Source of the DNA: Annulohypoxylon bovei var. microspora
Lineage: Eukaryota > Ascomycota > Sordariomycetes > Xylariales > Hypoxylaceae
Length of the DNA: 64,000 nt
NCBI GenBank assembly: GCA_022836615.1
Contig: MU405229.1
Coordinates: 248,001 to 312,000, forward strand
Direction: 5' to 3'
In this document: positions 24,101 to 37,200 of the stretch, piece by piece
How the letters are laid out: each line of letters begins with the position of its first letter
Position numbering within the stretch: the first letter of the stretch is position 1
Program-made: the position numbers and the translations under genes
The notes under the pieces: model-generated
The model's input: the letters and a program-made list of their open reading frames with translations, nothing else
Databases searched by the model: none
What the model was told of the DNA's origin: nothing

Positions 24101-24825
24101 ATTTTCCAACGCTATCGCTCGATGGCTCATCAATGATCAGAAACAGATGGCACGAGCTGATGAAAGGTTGGAAGCTACTCACGGGTGGACCCGGCCCTTT
24201 TGTTTGGATTTCTCATCCACTGTTTCGTTCTTGCTCATAGTTGAGCCTTGTCAATAAAGGTAAAAGTATAACTTACACACAAATAACTATATTATACTAG
24301 TTTACCAAAGTACACAATACAATATTATCCACAATACCCACATAGCCAACTTCGGCCTCGTCAACCTTGTCAAGGGCACGAAAGTAGAAGAAAGCGTTAC
24401 CCGTTTTGCTCGTCCCGGTAGAGAAAAATAAAATAATAAATATATTCCGGAGCCATGCACTTTCTTCCTATGAAGAGCTTTCTTTATGAAAAGCCTCCCC
24501 CTTCCCCCTCCGTCGTCCCTCCCACCCACGAGGTAGTAGTGCTTCTTCCATTGGATACCGCCGACCTGTTCGATCTATCAATGGTTGGTAATACCATTGA
24601 CCGAGCTACGTAGCTAGCAGCCTGTCTTACTTATTCGAACAAAGCTCAAGTGCCACAGTGAGAGAGCTTTATAAGTGACTATACCGACGACACCCTCTTC
24701 TACCTGGTACCTTGAAGTATTAATCCTTTCACGAAAAGTCGAATCACGGAAGGGAATATAAGTATTTCTCCCAATTCGATTCGCGCAACATCTCAGAGCA
24801 GCATATTCCAGACATCTGCAGCGAC
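21177..24825. other. 3.6 kb gene-poor intergenic region
   Basis: No gene supported. Short frames (21398-21640, 22793-23026, 24028-24240 and others) lack protein-like character. A more GC-rich patch at about 23205-23323 can be read as a short coding-like segment (see findings). Palindromic GTACCTAGGTAC lies near 23390. The last ~150 bases before 24826 are the leader of the Ytp1-like gene. Confidence 0.5.
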
Positions 24826-26920
24826 ATGAGGTCGACTGCCCAGTTCGCGCTTAAGCTGCTAGCGCTTGTTGCCGTAGCTGGAGCTCTTCCTGCTGCTCTC
24901 GCCCATGGCAACGATGACGAAGGCGCAATGGATATGGCCAAGGAGGACCCGAAGCCAGATCCAAATTCATACCCACCGACGTACTTTTCACATACAGAGC
25001 ATGTAGCAGAAATATATGCTCATATAGCCTTGATGGTTGTTAGCTGGGTTATAATGCTACCAATAGGTATGCGCGCTGCCCTGATGACACTAATACAATT
25101 CGTAGCAGTTTCTAATTAGTTTCCCCAGCTGTCATGTTCTCGATTGCGCGATCACGATATACGCTTGCGGTTCAGTTTCTATTCCTTTGCACGAATGCGA
25201 TAGGCCTCTTGCTGGGCATTACCTACAACGCGAACACCCCGGATTTGTATCCCAACAATGCGCATCACAAGCTAGGTTGGCTGGTTACGTGGGTGGTCAG
25301 CGCGCAAGTTATCGTCAGCCTTGTAGTTCGCGTAGCAGGTGTAGTGAGCAAAAACGGCACCCAGAAGCTCGGCAAAGAGGAGGAACAAGCATTTATTCCA
25401 GTCTCGACAGAAGCTATGGCTGAGCACCAGCGCATCAACGATTCCCTATTCCCACACCGGCATCGTCATTCAAACGACAGTGGACAGGGTACGGAACCGA
25501 CCACCGAGTCTCTGCGAAGCAACTCGGTATCGACAGCTGTGGGTCAAGAATCCCCTATTGAGTTAGGTGACCGACGAGCGCACTACGAGGATGACGAGGA
25601 TGATCTTCATTTCAAGCCTGCGGAGCTGCTACCTTCGAAATCTGCCAACTCATTTATTACGAAACTTGCCGGCAAGATGTCCAGCAAAGCGTGGAGAATA
25701 TTTATGTTTGGTTACAATTTCGTCGACAGGACTGTTCTCATTCTAGGTTACATCACGCTATGCACCGGCATTATAACATTTGGACGATTCTTCGTAAGTC
25801 AACTTCGGCGCAAATCATGTGGGTACAATACGTAGGCTAACCCGCCAATTTAGGAGGGACACGGTATTTTCAGTGGTCTTGCTCACTGGATTAAAGGCGG
25901 AGTCTTCTTTTGGTACGGCCTTTTGACCCTCGGGAGGTGGTGCGGAAGTTTCGGTGAACTGGGTTGGGTGAGTTGGAGTCATCGCCGCTGATTCCGCCAC
26001 GCTATTATGCTGACAACCTTCATAGTCGTGGAATGTTCGCCCGAAGCAAAGCTCACAAAAGTGGAGACCTACGGCGGAATTCGTCGAGGGAGCTCTCATC
26101 TTCACCTATGGATCGACTAACATTTTCCTGGAGCATCTTGGTAATGCTGGCAAGGAGTTCCGTTCTCAGGACCTTGAACATATTTCCATCACTGTTCTTT
26201 TCATCGGAGGTGGGCTTGTAAGTTTTGTACCCTGCTAACTAAATAAGGGAGTTGATGCTAATGAGGTAATATAGCTGGCAATGCTAGTTGAGTCAACGCG
26301 AATTCGTGATCTCCTGAACACCACCGTGTATGATGCAGCTCTCGTACAACCGAGCCATGCATACAATGACGAGGAACGCGAGGCTTTAGAGGTGCCAAAG
26401 CAATATGAATTCTCCGTCAACCCTATCCCCGCGCTTGTAATTTTGCTGCTTGGCATCATGATGAGCTCGCACACACAGAATACGATGATCTCCAGCATGG
26501 TTCATAAGCAGTGGGGTAATCTCTTGACTGGTGCCTCATGTGCCCGTGGCGTCACATATATGCTTGTATATCTGAAGCCTCCGCGTTCAATTTTACCCTC
26601 TCGACCTCCGACGGAACTCCTGACTGCATTTGGTCTTATCGCGGGAGGCACTATCTTCATGGCTAGCGTAAGTTACCGCTTACTTATATTATAGCTAACT
26701 ATAACTAAGGACTGATCACTAACGATTGCAATAGGCTAGCGATACGATCGATGGAATGATTCATTACGATCTGGATGCCATGTTCTTTTACACGGTTACG
26801 ATGGGCTTTATCGGTCTGCTCATGGCGTGGGTTGTTATTGTTTTGGCCCTGAAAGGCTGGGCCATCCGCAAAGAATCTAACCGGTCTCCAAAAGCTTGGA
26901 GCTTGGTTTCCCATGTTTGA
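24826..26920 (+). CDS. Ytp1-family integral membrane protein (DUF2427/Ytp1 C-terminal)
   Basis: Six exons: 24826-25066, 25129-25793, 25854-25967, 26026-26217, 26275-26667 and 26735-26920, giving 596 residues. A signal peptide (about residues 1-26, ending AALA) precedes a His-containing lumenal stretch and about ten hydrophobic segments. The N-terminal four-helix part resembles the DUF2427/cytochrome b561-like fold (HIALMVVSWVIMLPI, NAHHKLGWLVTWVV). A long acidic, Ser-rich loop (25370-25660) separates it from the C-terminal Ytp1 domain, which carries GRWCGSFGELGW and NIFLEHLGN. Yeast Ytp1 has no settled function; conserved paired histidines hint at heme or metal binding, which is inference. 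All joins are in frame and restore hydrophobic continuity. Confidence 0.85.
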
Positions 26921-28216
26921 AAAGCCTGGTCAACGGAAGTTTGGAAAAGAAAAGAAACGAAATGCATCATGCATTGCATAAGAAACGGCCTAGGTGCTAC
27001 TTGATAGCACTGCCGAAATATAGTTATAGTTGGGTCAAATTCTTGGGTTACGGCGCATTTAGGGTGTGGGTGGTCGATCGCGATATACCCAAGATACTCC
27101 TCGTTTAAAACATTTAGCATTCTGGACTTTCACTACTATCGATGATACCCCTAGGGAAGACCAAGCATGAAGCATGATTTGGAGTGGATTTGGCGATGGG
27201 GTTAGCTATTAGGAATTGTATTATAAGGGCGGCGGTTCACCAGTGGGGTGAGCGATCGTTGACATGACTAGAGCATGATTTTTTAATGACTTCAAGTAAA
27301 TGAAGAAATCCAACTTACCTACTACCTATATTAGAAGTATATCATATGAGTGTTATCAGGTTTAAATTTGCGATTGCTTGCTAGAAAGCTAAATATATCG
27401 ACCGTAGTTAGAGATGTTTAATTCCATACTCCGAGGAAACTCAGTCCATTATTTACCAAAGTATGCTAGAAATACCCCTTCAAACACCAGCTTAAGCAGT
27501 TTCTACAGGTTCTCATACAAACATATATGCCCAGCGATAATATATCTAAAGGCCTTCGGAAAGTGGCAAAAATCTGAAGGTATCTATAGACAGGCATATC
27601 AATAACCTCGAATCTAGGTAATCATTGAGTATACCCCGTTAGATGATTAAATTTACTTCCTCCTGCGTCACCTTTTTTTTAATAAAAAAAATAGCTTCCC
27701 TACACTTCATTTCTTACACTCCGGGCCTACTGAAGACGTTACTCGTCACAGATATGTGGCATAGATTATACCAATATCCTTCTTATCGAGTCTCATCACA
27801 TTACCTAGGTGTTTTGATTCTCAACGTAGAACATAACCAGGCTTTATGCAGATTATGATGACGAAATGCCATGGTGCTGTTGATCTCCCGGTCGTCTAAC
27901 TTACCTTGTTCATACATTCTTCAGGGGTTTGCTAAAAGCAAGAGTGATATGTTCACAAAAGGACCTCATTCAATTCAAGAATCACATGAGAGATGAATAC
28001 ACAAGAGTGATAAGGCGGACTTTTTTCGACAAGGATAACACCTTAATGATTCCAGCCGGGAATCAAGCCTAGCAACCGCGAATGTGCGAGAAGAAGATGC
28101 TAGCTAGAGAAGGGGCCAAAGCAACATGCACCCAACTAGCTTAGTATACATATCATAGAGTCGAGGTAGCTTCAGGCCCCCTTAGGTTCTCTCCATGCAC
28201 GCACCCCTTTTTCAAC
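26921..28216. other. Intergenic between Ytp1-like gene and orphan gene
   Basis: 1.3 kb between convergent genes, AT-rich, with no frame that looks like protein and no RNA gene seen. Confidence 0.5.
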
Positions 28217-28885
28217 TCAAGACAACTCCAACTCCTCGGCGGTAAGTAGAACCGGGCCCAAGCCTTGAGCCCATGTCCAGCGCTCTTCAGACACGTCCTC
28301 GTCATCGCGGAAGAATGCTCTCGACATTCTGATCGGGGGGTCGGTGGAATTGATTTCCACAAGACCTTGCAAGAGCTCAGGGATTGCCGGGGGGCCGTCA
28401 GCGGATCCGATGACAAGAGCGCCGAGGATCCTACGTCCACCATCGTCCACCATGTAGAGAGGTGCGATATCACCGAGATCGATGTGGTCACTGCATAATT
28501 ATATTAGCATAGTATCACTAGGGGCACTAAGCGGAAGATGAATAGCAACGCTGGGTTGGGTAGGTTCTCACCCTTCGGATCGTATATACGCCTGCATGAC
28601 GACCTCGAGCAGTGTTCGAAACATGCTTCCGCATATTCGGATGCGGAAGAGAGCATACCATTGCTCGAAGGGATCGTCGAGCTCGTCTTCGGCGATGACT
28701 GTACACCAGTACATCCACACGGTCTCTTGCGCGGCTTCCCTAAAATGTATTGTTAGAAGGAAATACGACATTGTACTCAGATAGTGACATGGCAATAGGA
28801 TAGTATTGACGAGGCGTTGTCTACGACGAGAATGGCAATGGGGAGGAAGGTGAGTAACTTACGGTGCCGGTGCTTGCTCGGACAT
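28217..28885 (-). CDS. Small protein of unknown function (154 aa)
   Basis: I do not recognise this protein. Three exons on the minus strand: 28885-28863, 28739-28572 and 28490-28217, 465 nt in all. The gene model rests on strong splice signals (GTAAGT donor and TTTTAG acceptor; GTGAGA donor and ATGCAG acceptor) and on frames that join exactly. The product starts MSEQAPAPEAAQ and has a Trp/Tyr-rich middle (ETVWMYWCTVIAEDELDDPF) and a hydrophobic/acidic C-terminal half (YMVDDGGRRILGALVIG). It has no signal peptide or membrane helix and is acidic overall, so it is probably cytosolic or nuclear. It sits between a Ytp1-like gene and MOG1 with no shared spacing. A fast-evolving fungal protein is the simplest view. 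Confidence 0.65.
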
Positions 28886-30538
28886 CTTGAACTAGAAGAC
28901 CTGACTATCTACGGAAATTGTTGTATGCTCCGTAGATACGGCGAGGTTGAGATGGTACTTATGAGTGGTAACACGCGAAGAACGATCCTGTATGCTTGGA
29001 GGCGTTCCCCAGTCGCGAAGTTTGGATGTCAGATGTAGAAGTAAATCTGGGGCAACAACAACATTGGATGGAAGGTCACAACTGTCCATTTCGTTAAAAT
29101 AAAAACACATTTCTAGGGTTTCTGGGGTTTAAGGTAAATTAAGAATATAATCGTATTCCTCGTTGAAGTTGTAACGATTGATTGTGCTATAGGAGTTTGA
29201 CGTAAAGGGGCTTGTGTTGAAACGATCTGAATCGAGAGTGTAAGTATTTACACCCATACACAATAGATTTCATCGTTGTCTAACATATGGAACTACTCTT
29301 TGTAGACACAATACTTAGACTTTGATATTGGAGATTTCATTATATATTTCTGCTGTTCATAATAGATCTATGCATATAACGTATTTGCTACTATGCTTTA
29401 GTCACCACCGCCTATTTAACATTGTTGGCGTGATTTAGATTTCTCCCTATTGTCCCTTTTTATCATATAGTTACAGTTGCTCACATTCTATGTAACTAAC
29501 GATAAGATAGAGCAATGCCATGCCGTGTAGATATTTGCTGATGTTATATTTGCTTGTCTTAATTTGATTTCACCTCCCGTTGTTTGTTCTCGTATCGTGA
29601 CTATACCTAATACTAACATAATTAAGTTATTTAGGGAAGACCTTGATTACCTTTATAAAGACTAAACTTGACGAAGTTTACCTAATAAAACATCTCGGTT
29701 CTTTATGGTGTTATATTATAGCAAGAAGTTATATACGATCATTTTCGAAACCTAGCCTATGCTAGATCACCTTGAATCCTCTGATATGAGAAGGGCATTA
29801 TATACTACGGGATTGAAAAATTAAGCACAATTGGTTAAATGAGACTTGTTATTGTGTGTAGAAGTTGGGGGCATAGTATTAAAGTGAACATAAAGTCGTG
29901 AAAAGACTATGAATAAACAGTTTTACCAAGCCATCAAGTTATCAGGCACTATAACCCCTATTTCACAGAGTAGCTAGGTCTGCAGGGAATAAATGGCTTA
30001 TACGATAAGTAAATGTCATATTATAATCCAATATACGAGACAATATTCTCGTGTGGTTCTAACTATACAGAGGCATTTTCTATTGACGATAATATGATAT
30101 TGTCTAGAAGTGATAGGTTCGTCGTTGGGACCTTAACTTTAGTAGTATGCGAAGATTGAAGTGACCAGGAAATTTAAAGTATTGCCCATTAGAGTTAGAA
30201 CATATTTTAAGCAGGAAAATGTCAACAATTAAGTCCCGAGGTACGAGGTCTAAATGGATGGAACGACTCTGATCTGAGGCAATCATGGTATGTACTTGTA
30301 TGTACTGTAGTTACTAGTTACATCATCGGCTGCCCCGCCAAACCTGGAAAGTGCAGACGTACAACCTGGAAAGCAATTGCCCGACTAAACTTGATATTTT
30401 TCACTTTGATGCGATACTAAGAAACTCTCTTCGATTATTTCCTGATTATTTCCTGATTATCTCCCTGAACAATTATTTGAATTCATCTACCCGTCGACTT
30501 AATCGCCATCCTCCCAAAATAATCCTTCTTTTCCCACG
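28886..30538. other. AT-rich intergenic region upstream of MOG1
   Basis: 1.65 kb. From about 29100 to 30300 the sequence is markedly AT-rich, with no open frame of interest. It could be neutral spacer or old RIP-mutated sequence; no repeat partner is visible in the window. Near 30435-30465 a TGATTATTTCC unit is repeated. Confidence 0.5.
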
Positions 30539-31338
30539 ATGACCTCCTACAAGAGCACCCCGCTATATGGAGGGGCTCTCATCTGCGACCTCCCATCTAG
30601 CTTCGCCGACGTGAGGTATGTATGCATATATAACATCTCTCTTGTCGCAAATACGTCGCAAACATATCATTATTTAGCCTAATATACGCAATGCGACTAA
30701 CATTCGCCAACCGGTTCCCCGTGAACTAGTGCCATAAGACAAGTACCCGACAACCAAGAAGTATACATCGACAAGGACGGCTTCACGAGCATCATCTTCG
30801 ACATCGCCGAGCGCTTCGGCGGCCCGGGAACCGGTCCCGAGATAGATGGCCGCGCCCTGACAACACACCTGGAGGACCTGGTGGGCGATGACCTCGACCG
30901 CGTCAAGGTCTGGAACACCACGCCCACCTTGTTCTCGCGCCTCGAGTACGTATCCTCATAACCCAAATTGCGCCGCAGGAATAGGAGGCAGGCTAACGCG
31001 CGCGTTGTCGCAACCCAAACAGCGAGGACATTCCCGCATACACGCTGATCGCGACCGTTGCCCCTAGGTCCGACTCCGCCACAACCACGAGCGAGGAGCG
31101 CTCCGGTACCAAGACTGACTTCACGGCCATCATCCTGACGCTGGTGCGGCTCGAGCGTGAGAAGACCGATTTACTTATCACTATCAACGTGCCGCACATC
31201 AAAGGCGAGTACGACGAGGAAGATGTCGACCTCCAGCTCGGCAAGCAGGGCAAGCTCATCGGCGACGCCGTCGACTACGCTGCTAAGATCTGGGAGACTT
31301 TCAAGGTTAAGGACTGGGGTCTGTTCAATGAGGTCTAA
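30539..31338 (+). CDS. mog1: Ran GTPase-binding protein Mog1
   Basis: Nuclear protein that binds Ran and promotes release of GTP from it, supporting nuclear import. Three exons: 30539-30615, 30730-30945 and 31023-31338, giving 202 residues, normal for fungal Mog1. The signature LYGGALICDLPSSFADVS is followed, across intron 1, by AIRQVPDNQEVYIDKDG, the best-conserved Mog1 block. The C-terminal half gives LVRLEREKTDLLITINVPH and ends WGLFNEV. The start codon overlaps the end of a pyrimidine-rich leader. It is convergent with the SprT gene 630 bases downstream. Confidence 0.93.
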
Positions 31339-31968
31339 GGGCGGATCTGAAGAAACTGAGTCACGTAATATGGGTTGGATGTTATGCGCTTATACGTACG
31401 ATTGGAAGATAGGGATGATGACATACTGGAAGGGAATTCGATTTTAGAGTTGAAACAACGGGAGGGCGACGGCGGGAAAAGAAAGGAATAACGTGTCAGG
31501 GTTCGCCGCGGACACCCTGAGAAGCTTCGTCTCTTTTGTTTGTTACTATGTGCTGTATGGTCTCCTTTTGGCCTCGGTTTTGGCATGAATTATGAATGAA
31601 TATCGCACCTCGTGGGTGGGTACGAAACTAGCACATTGGTTGCGGCGATGCTTGGGGGATGGGGATGGCTTCAGTCCTTGCTTAGACTGGGAAGGACCTA
31701 CAACTACGATCAACAAGAATTTGCAGTTCTGGGCTCCCGAAAATTGACAATCTTATTAAGTCATCCAGGTGATTGAGACGACACCCTAGTCTATGTACCG
31801 CAGACGGCTCGCCTGCTACACCCGTCATGGGTAATTAACTACAAACGCATTATGTCCGTCCGTCCGTCCGTCCGCCCACACGCTCAATAAATACAATCTG
31901 CTAGACTTGTCCATACGGTAGCCCTTCAGTATCCGTAATGCAATTACCAGTACATCGCTGCGGAAGTA
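31339..31968. other. Intergenic between convergent MOG1 and SprT gene
   Basis: 630 bases of two 3' ends, with a TCCG tetranucleotide run at 31855-31874. No gene supported. Confidence 0.6.
31855..31874 (+). repeat. TCCG microsatellite
   Basis: Five tandem TCCG units, directly visible. Confidence 0.85.
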
Positions 31969-34259
31969 TTAAGAGAAGATGTCGTAAGTGCCCGTACTCT
32001 TCGCCGTGGCTTTCGGCTGGTCCTCCGCCACCCCATATTCCTCCCCCTCGTCGTCATCGATCTTCAGGACCTCCACCGCGGTCCGCAGCTCCTTCATCGC
32101 CTTACCCCTCTTCTCGTCCTTCTGTCCCTTCTCCTGCTTCTGCAGCCGCTGGACCTCGGCCCACTTGGCCGACACGATCGCCATCTTGTCTTTGAACGAC
32201 ATGCCCGGGTTGCTCTGGCTCAGCGCCTTCATCTCCTTGCCAGAGAACTCGTTGTACGCGGACTGCTTGCGCTTCACCGTAGCCGGGCCGTCCTTCCCGC
32301 TGCCACCTACGTCAGCGGCGCCTGTCGGCGTCGAGACACCCCCGCCGACGCCGCGCGGCGGGGGCTTGACCTGGCGTAGAGTGCCACGGCACGCGCCGCA
32401 GCGCTGGCGCACGACGTCGACGCTGCGCGAGTGGCGCTTGATCTGGGCGCGGCAGCCGGCGCACTCCCAGATGTACTTGTACTCGATCTCGTAGTTGTGC
32501 TTGGTGGTGACGGCGATGCCGCGGTCGGCGAACGCGCGGCCGCACCGCGCGCCCCAGGCCTTGAACTCGGGGCCGTGGGCCGCCTTGGGCTTGCCGTTGA
32601 GGATGAAGACGGCCAGGTGGCAGAACTCGTGGGCGACGGTGTTGAGGAGGTCCGGCTCGTTGCACAGCACCTTGGAGGCCAGCTCGATGGAGGCGTGGTG
32701 CTGCCGCGTCTCGCGCCGGCTGACGGTGGAGCCGTCCGCGCTCTTCGTCAGCGTCGCCTGCGTCTTGCACTTCCAGTGCGCGCGCCCCGCCGTCGTGAGC
32801 AGGCTGTTGGACCACGCGATCCGCAGCCCGCCCGTGTCCCGCGTCAGCTGCGCGAGCCGGCCGTCCGTCACGCGCTCGTCGAGCTCCTGCAGGAAGGCGC
32901 GCGCGAGCGCCTCCTTGCCGGCGTCGAAGGCCTTGCGCGCGTCCCGCTTCTCCGGGCTCACGCCGTACCGGAGCTTCGCCTCGGCCTTGAGGTCCTGCGC
33001 GGCGGTGGCGGGAGGCGCGGCCTTGGCTTTGCCCTTGCCCTTCTGCGCGCTCTCGAGCAGCTTCTTCTCCGGCGAGTGCTTGTCGATCCACCCGAAGTGC
33101 ACCTCCGAGTCCCAGAACTCCTTGTGCTCGGGCTTCCACGGCGACATGGGGATCTTGGGCGTCTTGAGGGGCGAAGCGGGCAGCGCCTTGAGCGTCTTCC
33201 TGGGCGTCACGGGTTCCAGGATAGGTTTCTTGTCGCCTTTGGCCCGGGGCTCGTCTGGTTCTGAGTCCGAGTTGAAGCTAGTGGGGTTGTCAGTACCTTC
33301 TGGCAGTCTCGCCATAGCAGAGGTGAGATAGGAGATGCCGTAAACTTGGCTTACATCTGAAGTTTTTGGAAGGCGTCTTCCAAATTTCCTGGCTGAGGCG
33401 GTTTTGTAGTCTTAAGGACCCCGCGTTGTTTGGGTAAACGGTTTGTTGGTTCGGTGACTGTTGCCTGGGGCTGTTTGTTGCTAGGAGCCGCTTTCTTATC
33501 TGGGTCTCTGAATAACGTTCTCTGAGGCTTTGCCCATTCGATAGTTGGGCTTCTTGAACGTCGCGTGGGTGGCGTTGCTGAACGTTCGGAACCGGAATCC
33601 CACGCATCTGTTTCTGAATCTGATTCAGAGATAAACTCAGATTCCTCTTCTTCACTTGACTCCCGGATGTCCTTGAACGCATCTGATTCCTCACTAGACT
33701 CATCCGAAGGCATCGACTTCTTAGCTTCTTTCCTAGAAACCAACCTCCTCTTCCCCTTCGTATTTTTTACATCGTCGTCTGTCTGAAGCTTTTCAGGCTT
33801 TTTTGAAATTGGGTTTGGATTTGCATTGGAAGAAACAGTACGAGAACCTGGTTGTCGAGCTCTTGTTGGCATAGGTTCTAATGCATCCTTAGAAGAGGAA
33901 CCCGCCTCGGTAACTTCTTCTTTAACTCGGACACGAGCGCGAGGACCCTTGGGATCTGGCGCTCGACTCTTCTCCTCTTTGATAGTTACCGTCTTTCCCC
34001 AGGGCTTTAGAAGAGACTCATCCGTAGTCTGCCTCTGGCCTAATTTCCGCCGTCGAAGAGGTGTCGCTTTCACTGCAGGCGTATTTTTCACTTCACGTAC
34101 ATTCCGTGATGTAGATTTAATCGTCTCTTGCGTGTTTACCTCCTCGCCATCGAGATCCCCCTCTTCTTGTCTACCTTTCACTTTTTGTCGATATTGTCGG
34201 ACTACTACGTTGACGTCCGGAAACTCGTCGTCACTGCTCCCATCTAACGCGTCTGCCAT
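31969..34259 (-). CDS. GCNA-like SprT metalloprotease with HMG box
   Basis: Two exons on the minus strand: 34259-33355 and 33307-31969, giving 747 residues, with a 47-nt intron (donor GTAAGC, acceptor GCGAG). Residues 1-300 are disordered, rich in Ser, Glu, Asp and Lys. The SprT domain has the zinc-protease motif HEFCH at residues 528-532, followed by a zinc-ribbon of two CxxC pairs (WECAGC and RCGAC). The C-terminal end has an HMG-box-like segment starting around KRKQSAYNEFSGKEM. This order (acidic tail, SprT, zinc ribbon, HMG box) is that of GCNA, a relative of Spartan that acts on DNA-protein crosslinks and topoisomerase adducts. The role here is inferred from that family. The SprT exon is strikingly GC-rich, giving long spurious frames on both strands. 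Confidence 0.9.
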
Positions 34260-37200
34260 AACTGCAATTATAATCCCTACACAATATTATACCACGGCTT
34301 TAACTTGTAATCGTGTTAATCATTTTTTATCGTGAAATGTCGTTAATTACCAGAATGAAAAAAGTTGGAGAGTTGAAGTTTGATAGGTTATGACTGCTTT
34401 TAGTGGTTGCCAGGCAACGCGGGGCTAAAGCTCCAATCTTTTACGGTACCGGTACGTACTGTCTCCGGTATTTTATGCTTAAAACACCAGGGACCGGAAG
34501 AAACTCAATTCATACGGGATTTTAAGTAGCGACTTACCGGTATTACAAACATTGAAGAGCTTCCGAAGTTAGTTTATTCTGTATTCCGGCATAGTGATAA
34601 TTCTATTAAATGAGAACATTCTTTAGAACCGCATGTGAAGTAACTTGCTTTAATATGTACCTAATTACATAGTTAAGTCCGAGTTTACATAGTGCTGCTA
34701 ACTTGTACCTATTCGTTGAAACGGCTACGGTTAGTAACATACATAGAAACGTATGAACATTATGCTAAACATCTTAGCCACGATTAGTACTAAATAATCG
34801 AAATCATCGCCTGTTATGATATCTGACATGTATCTGTTTGCTCTGTTCTAACGTTCAAAATGTTTAAGAGTAGGCCGTCTATAAAGGTCGATGTATCAAA
34901 TCAAACAATTCGGTTCGGGGATATGAGCATACACCAGCAAACTTGGAGATAGTGAATATATCCATGGTCAATGTGCTTCTCCATACATATCAGGCATATG
35001 TATAATTTGACGTGGGAAGAAAGGCTTTCGAGTCTGGAACCCAAGTCTCATTGGCGGAGCCACGGGTTAAGCTGTATACCTGTATTCCCTACATATACTT
35101 AATAATAATCGCTGGTGACATGTAACCAATAACCTCATAAAGCTCTTGTAAAGCGAATCGTTGTTTGATTTAACCTTGAAGACGACCCTATCCAGTCCAA
35201 ATATATGGGCGGGAACTTCAAAGTCGATCGATCTCATAACCATATTTGTCATCCTTGCCCCTTGAACAGATCCGAGTCTGCCAGACTGCCAGACTGCCAG
35301 AATAACGGAATTCACGGGTTTACACGCCATGTTGCCCTAAAGAGGCGCAGCCAATCAAGGATGTTGGCGTTGGCGCTGCGTGCCCCTGAAATTTGAAAGC
35401 TGAATCCTACCGTTCATCGCCGGATCTCGAGATTGACCCACGTCCTAATAAGCAGCCCAGAATAGATTGGTCATTCAAGAAGACAGGAAGAGTGTGGTTT
35501 GAGTTCAATCTTGCTAGTTCATCCGACTGCCTGCAGCACCTACATACCAACATCTACTATGTATGTATTATAGCAGGCTCTAGTCTTACTGGGATCTCTT
35601 GGTTCTAGCCTTCAACCGTTCGTTCGACCGATTTTCAGTAGACTGAAAAAAATCTTCTACTCTGTAAGACGTTAGTCTGTTATACCTAGTACTAGTGTTC
35701 AATATATGTTATTAATATCTTCGGATTGGTGTGCCGATCAGCTGGAGTTTCCTCTAGAACCACGAGTTTAGTGTAGTGAAGTTTTACGGTCTTGTAAATC
35801 TTCTATCTAACATCTAAGTGTCGTAAAGTGGATAAGAGAAAGTGCTCAGTAGCAGAGTAGGTACTCATCAGCCTTAACTCGCTCAGCGGGAACCGAAGCC
35901 ACCATTCAGCCATTGCAAACTAGACGCGTGTATGGTTTCTCACCATGCAATTTTTTCATGCAAGATAGTAAATTACACTACGTGCGTAGCACTGTACGTA
36001 CACGTATGTGATTTTGACCATTTCGTCATCGAAAGCCACAAGAAGAGGTAATCGCCGGTACCTGCATACGACGGGACTAGTTATTGAGCTAGCCATTAAA
36101 GTGAAGGTGCATCTTCATTGGGCGCCACCGCAATCGATCGTCTATTACGAGGCAATACTTACATAGGACTCACTTCGTGTGCTCCGACTTTCTAGTCCAT
36201 GATTTTCTACATAATGTAAAGTACATACCTACACTACATAGTTCAACTGTTTAGCAGATATAATGTATCCTTATAAATGACCGAAGTTAGATACTACCTA
36301 CTAGGTAGTTTAAAGTGCCAATGCCATCATGTCCTACAATACATGCGAAGGTTAAGTAAAATGCATCATCAGTTGGTGTCGGCACGTGTCCTGCATACTA
36401 CGTCGCAGTAGTATCGTCTAGCCGTGTTCGCCATCCAAACTGGATCGTATTCAAGGAGGGAACTGGTGGCAAAAGCCTTGGAAGGCTAGTTCAGCTGCTT
36501 GGTGGGTTACAACGCTTCCCGAGGACTACCTATCGATGGAAAATACGAACACAACACGATGTTTGCTCTGCAATTATATACGAATCTCACATTTCCTCCT
36601 GGAAGAATCTAGGTAGGTATGTAGTACTACTACATACATACATACATTCATACATACAGATAGATGTATTGACTCGGTTGGGTTGTCATTTTTCTAATGC
36701 GGAGATCGAGTTGATATGAAACTTTTCTTCTTATCCCTATTAGTTACATGCATGCCATAGTTCATGCTACAGCAGCTCATGACTGATAAGGTCCTTAAAT
36801 TGCCCACGCACATATGTATCGTCATGGGCCTGTGCTTCTACAGTATCTATGTATGAACCTCTAAACCGGTTTATAGGTTTATACTTGAGCTGATCGACAG
36901 CATTATTGATGGTGATAAGGCCAAGTCGATTTAGGTTAGTACTTATTAAGACGTGTTCGACGACCAGTATGTATGTACCTAGGCCTGCTAGGCATGCATG
37001 AAAAAGGGAAAAGAGAAAATAGAAAAGGAGAGGCGGGCGCTATTCTGAGGATGTGTACAAAGTACGGCATTAGCGTCGGATATAATTGTGGTAGGTTTGG
37101 CTAACCGGTGGGAAAAAAAGACTATGGAACGGGCGGATCGGTAAAGCATATAAAAAATAAAATACAAAAAAAAAGATGAGGTAAACTCAAACATGCATAC

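Noticed and set aside
28886..30538. RIP-degraded transposon in the AT-rich stretch
   Set aside because: AT bias alone is not enough; no terminal repeats, transposase remnants or second copy are seen in the window.
32312..33331. Three long open frames (275-278 codons) overlapping the SprT exon on both strands
   Set aside because: Arg/Pro/Ala or Leu/Val-rich shadows caused by high GC; the SprT frame has the protease motif, zinc ribbon and HMG box.
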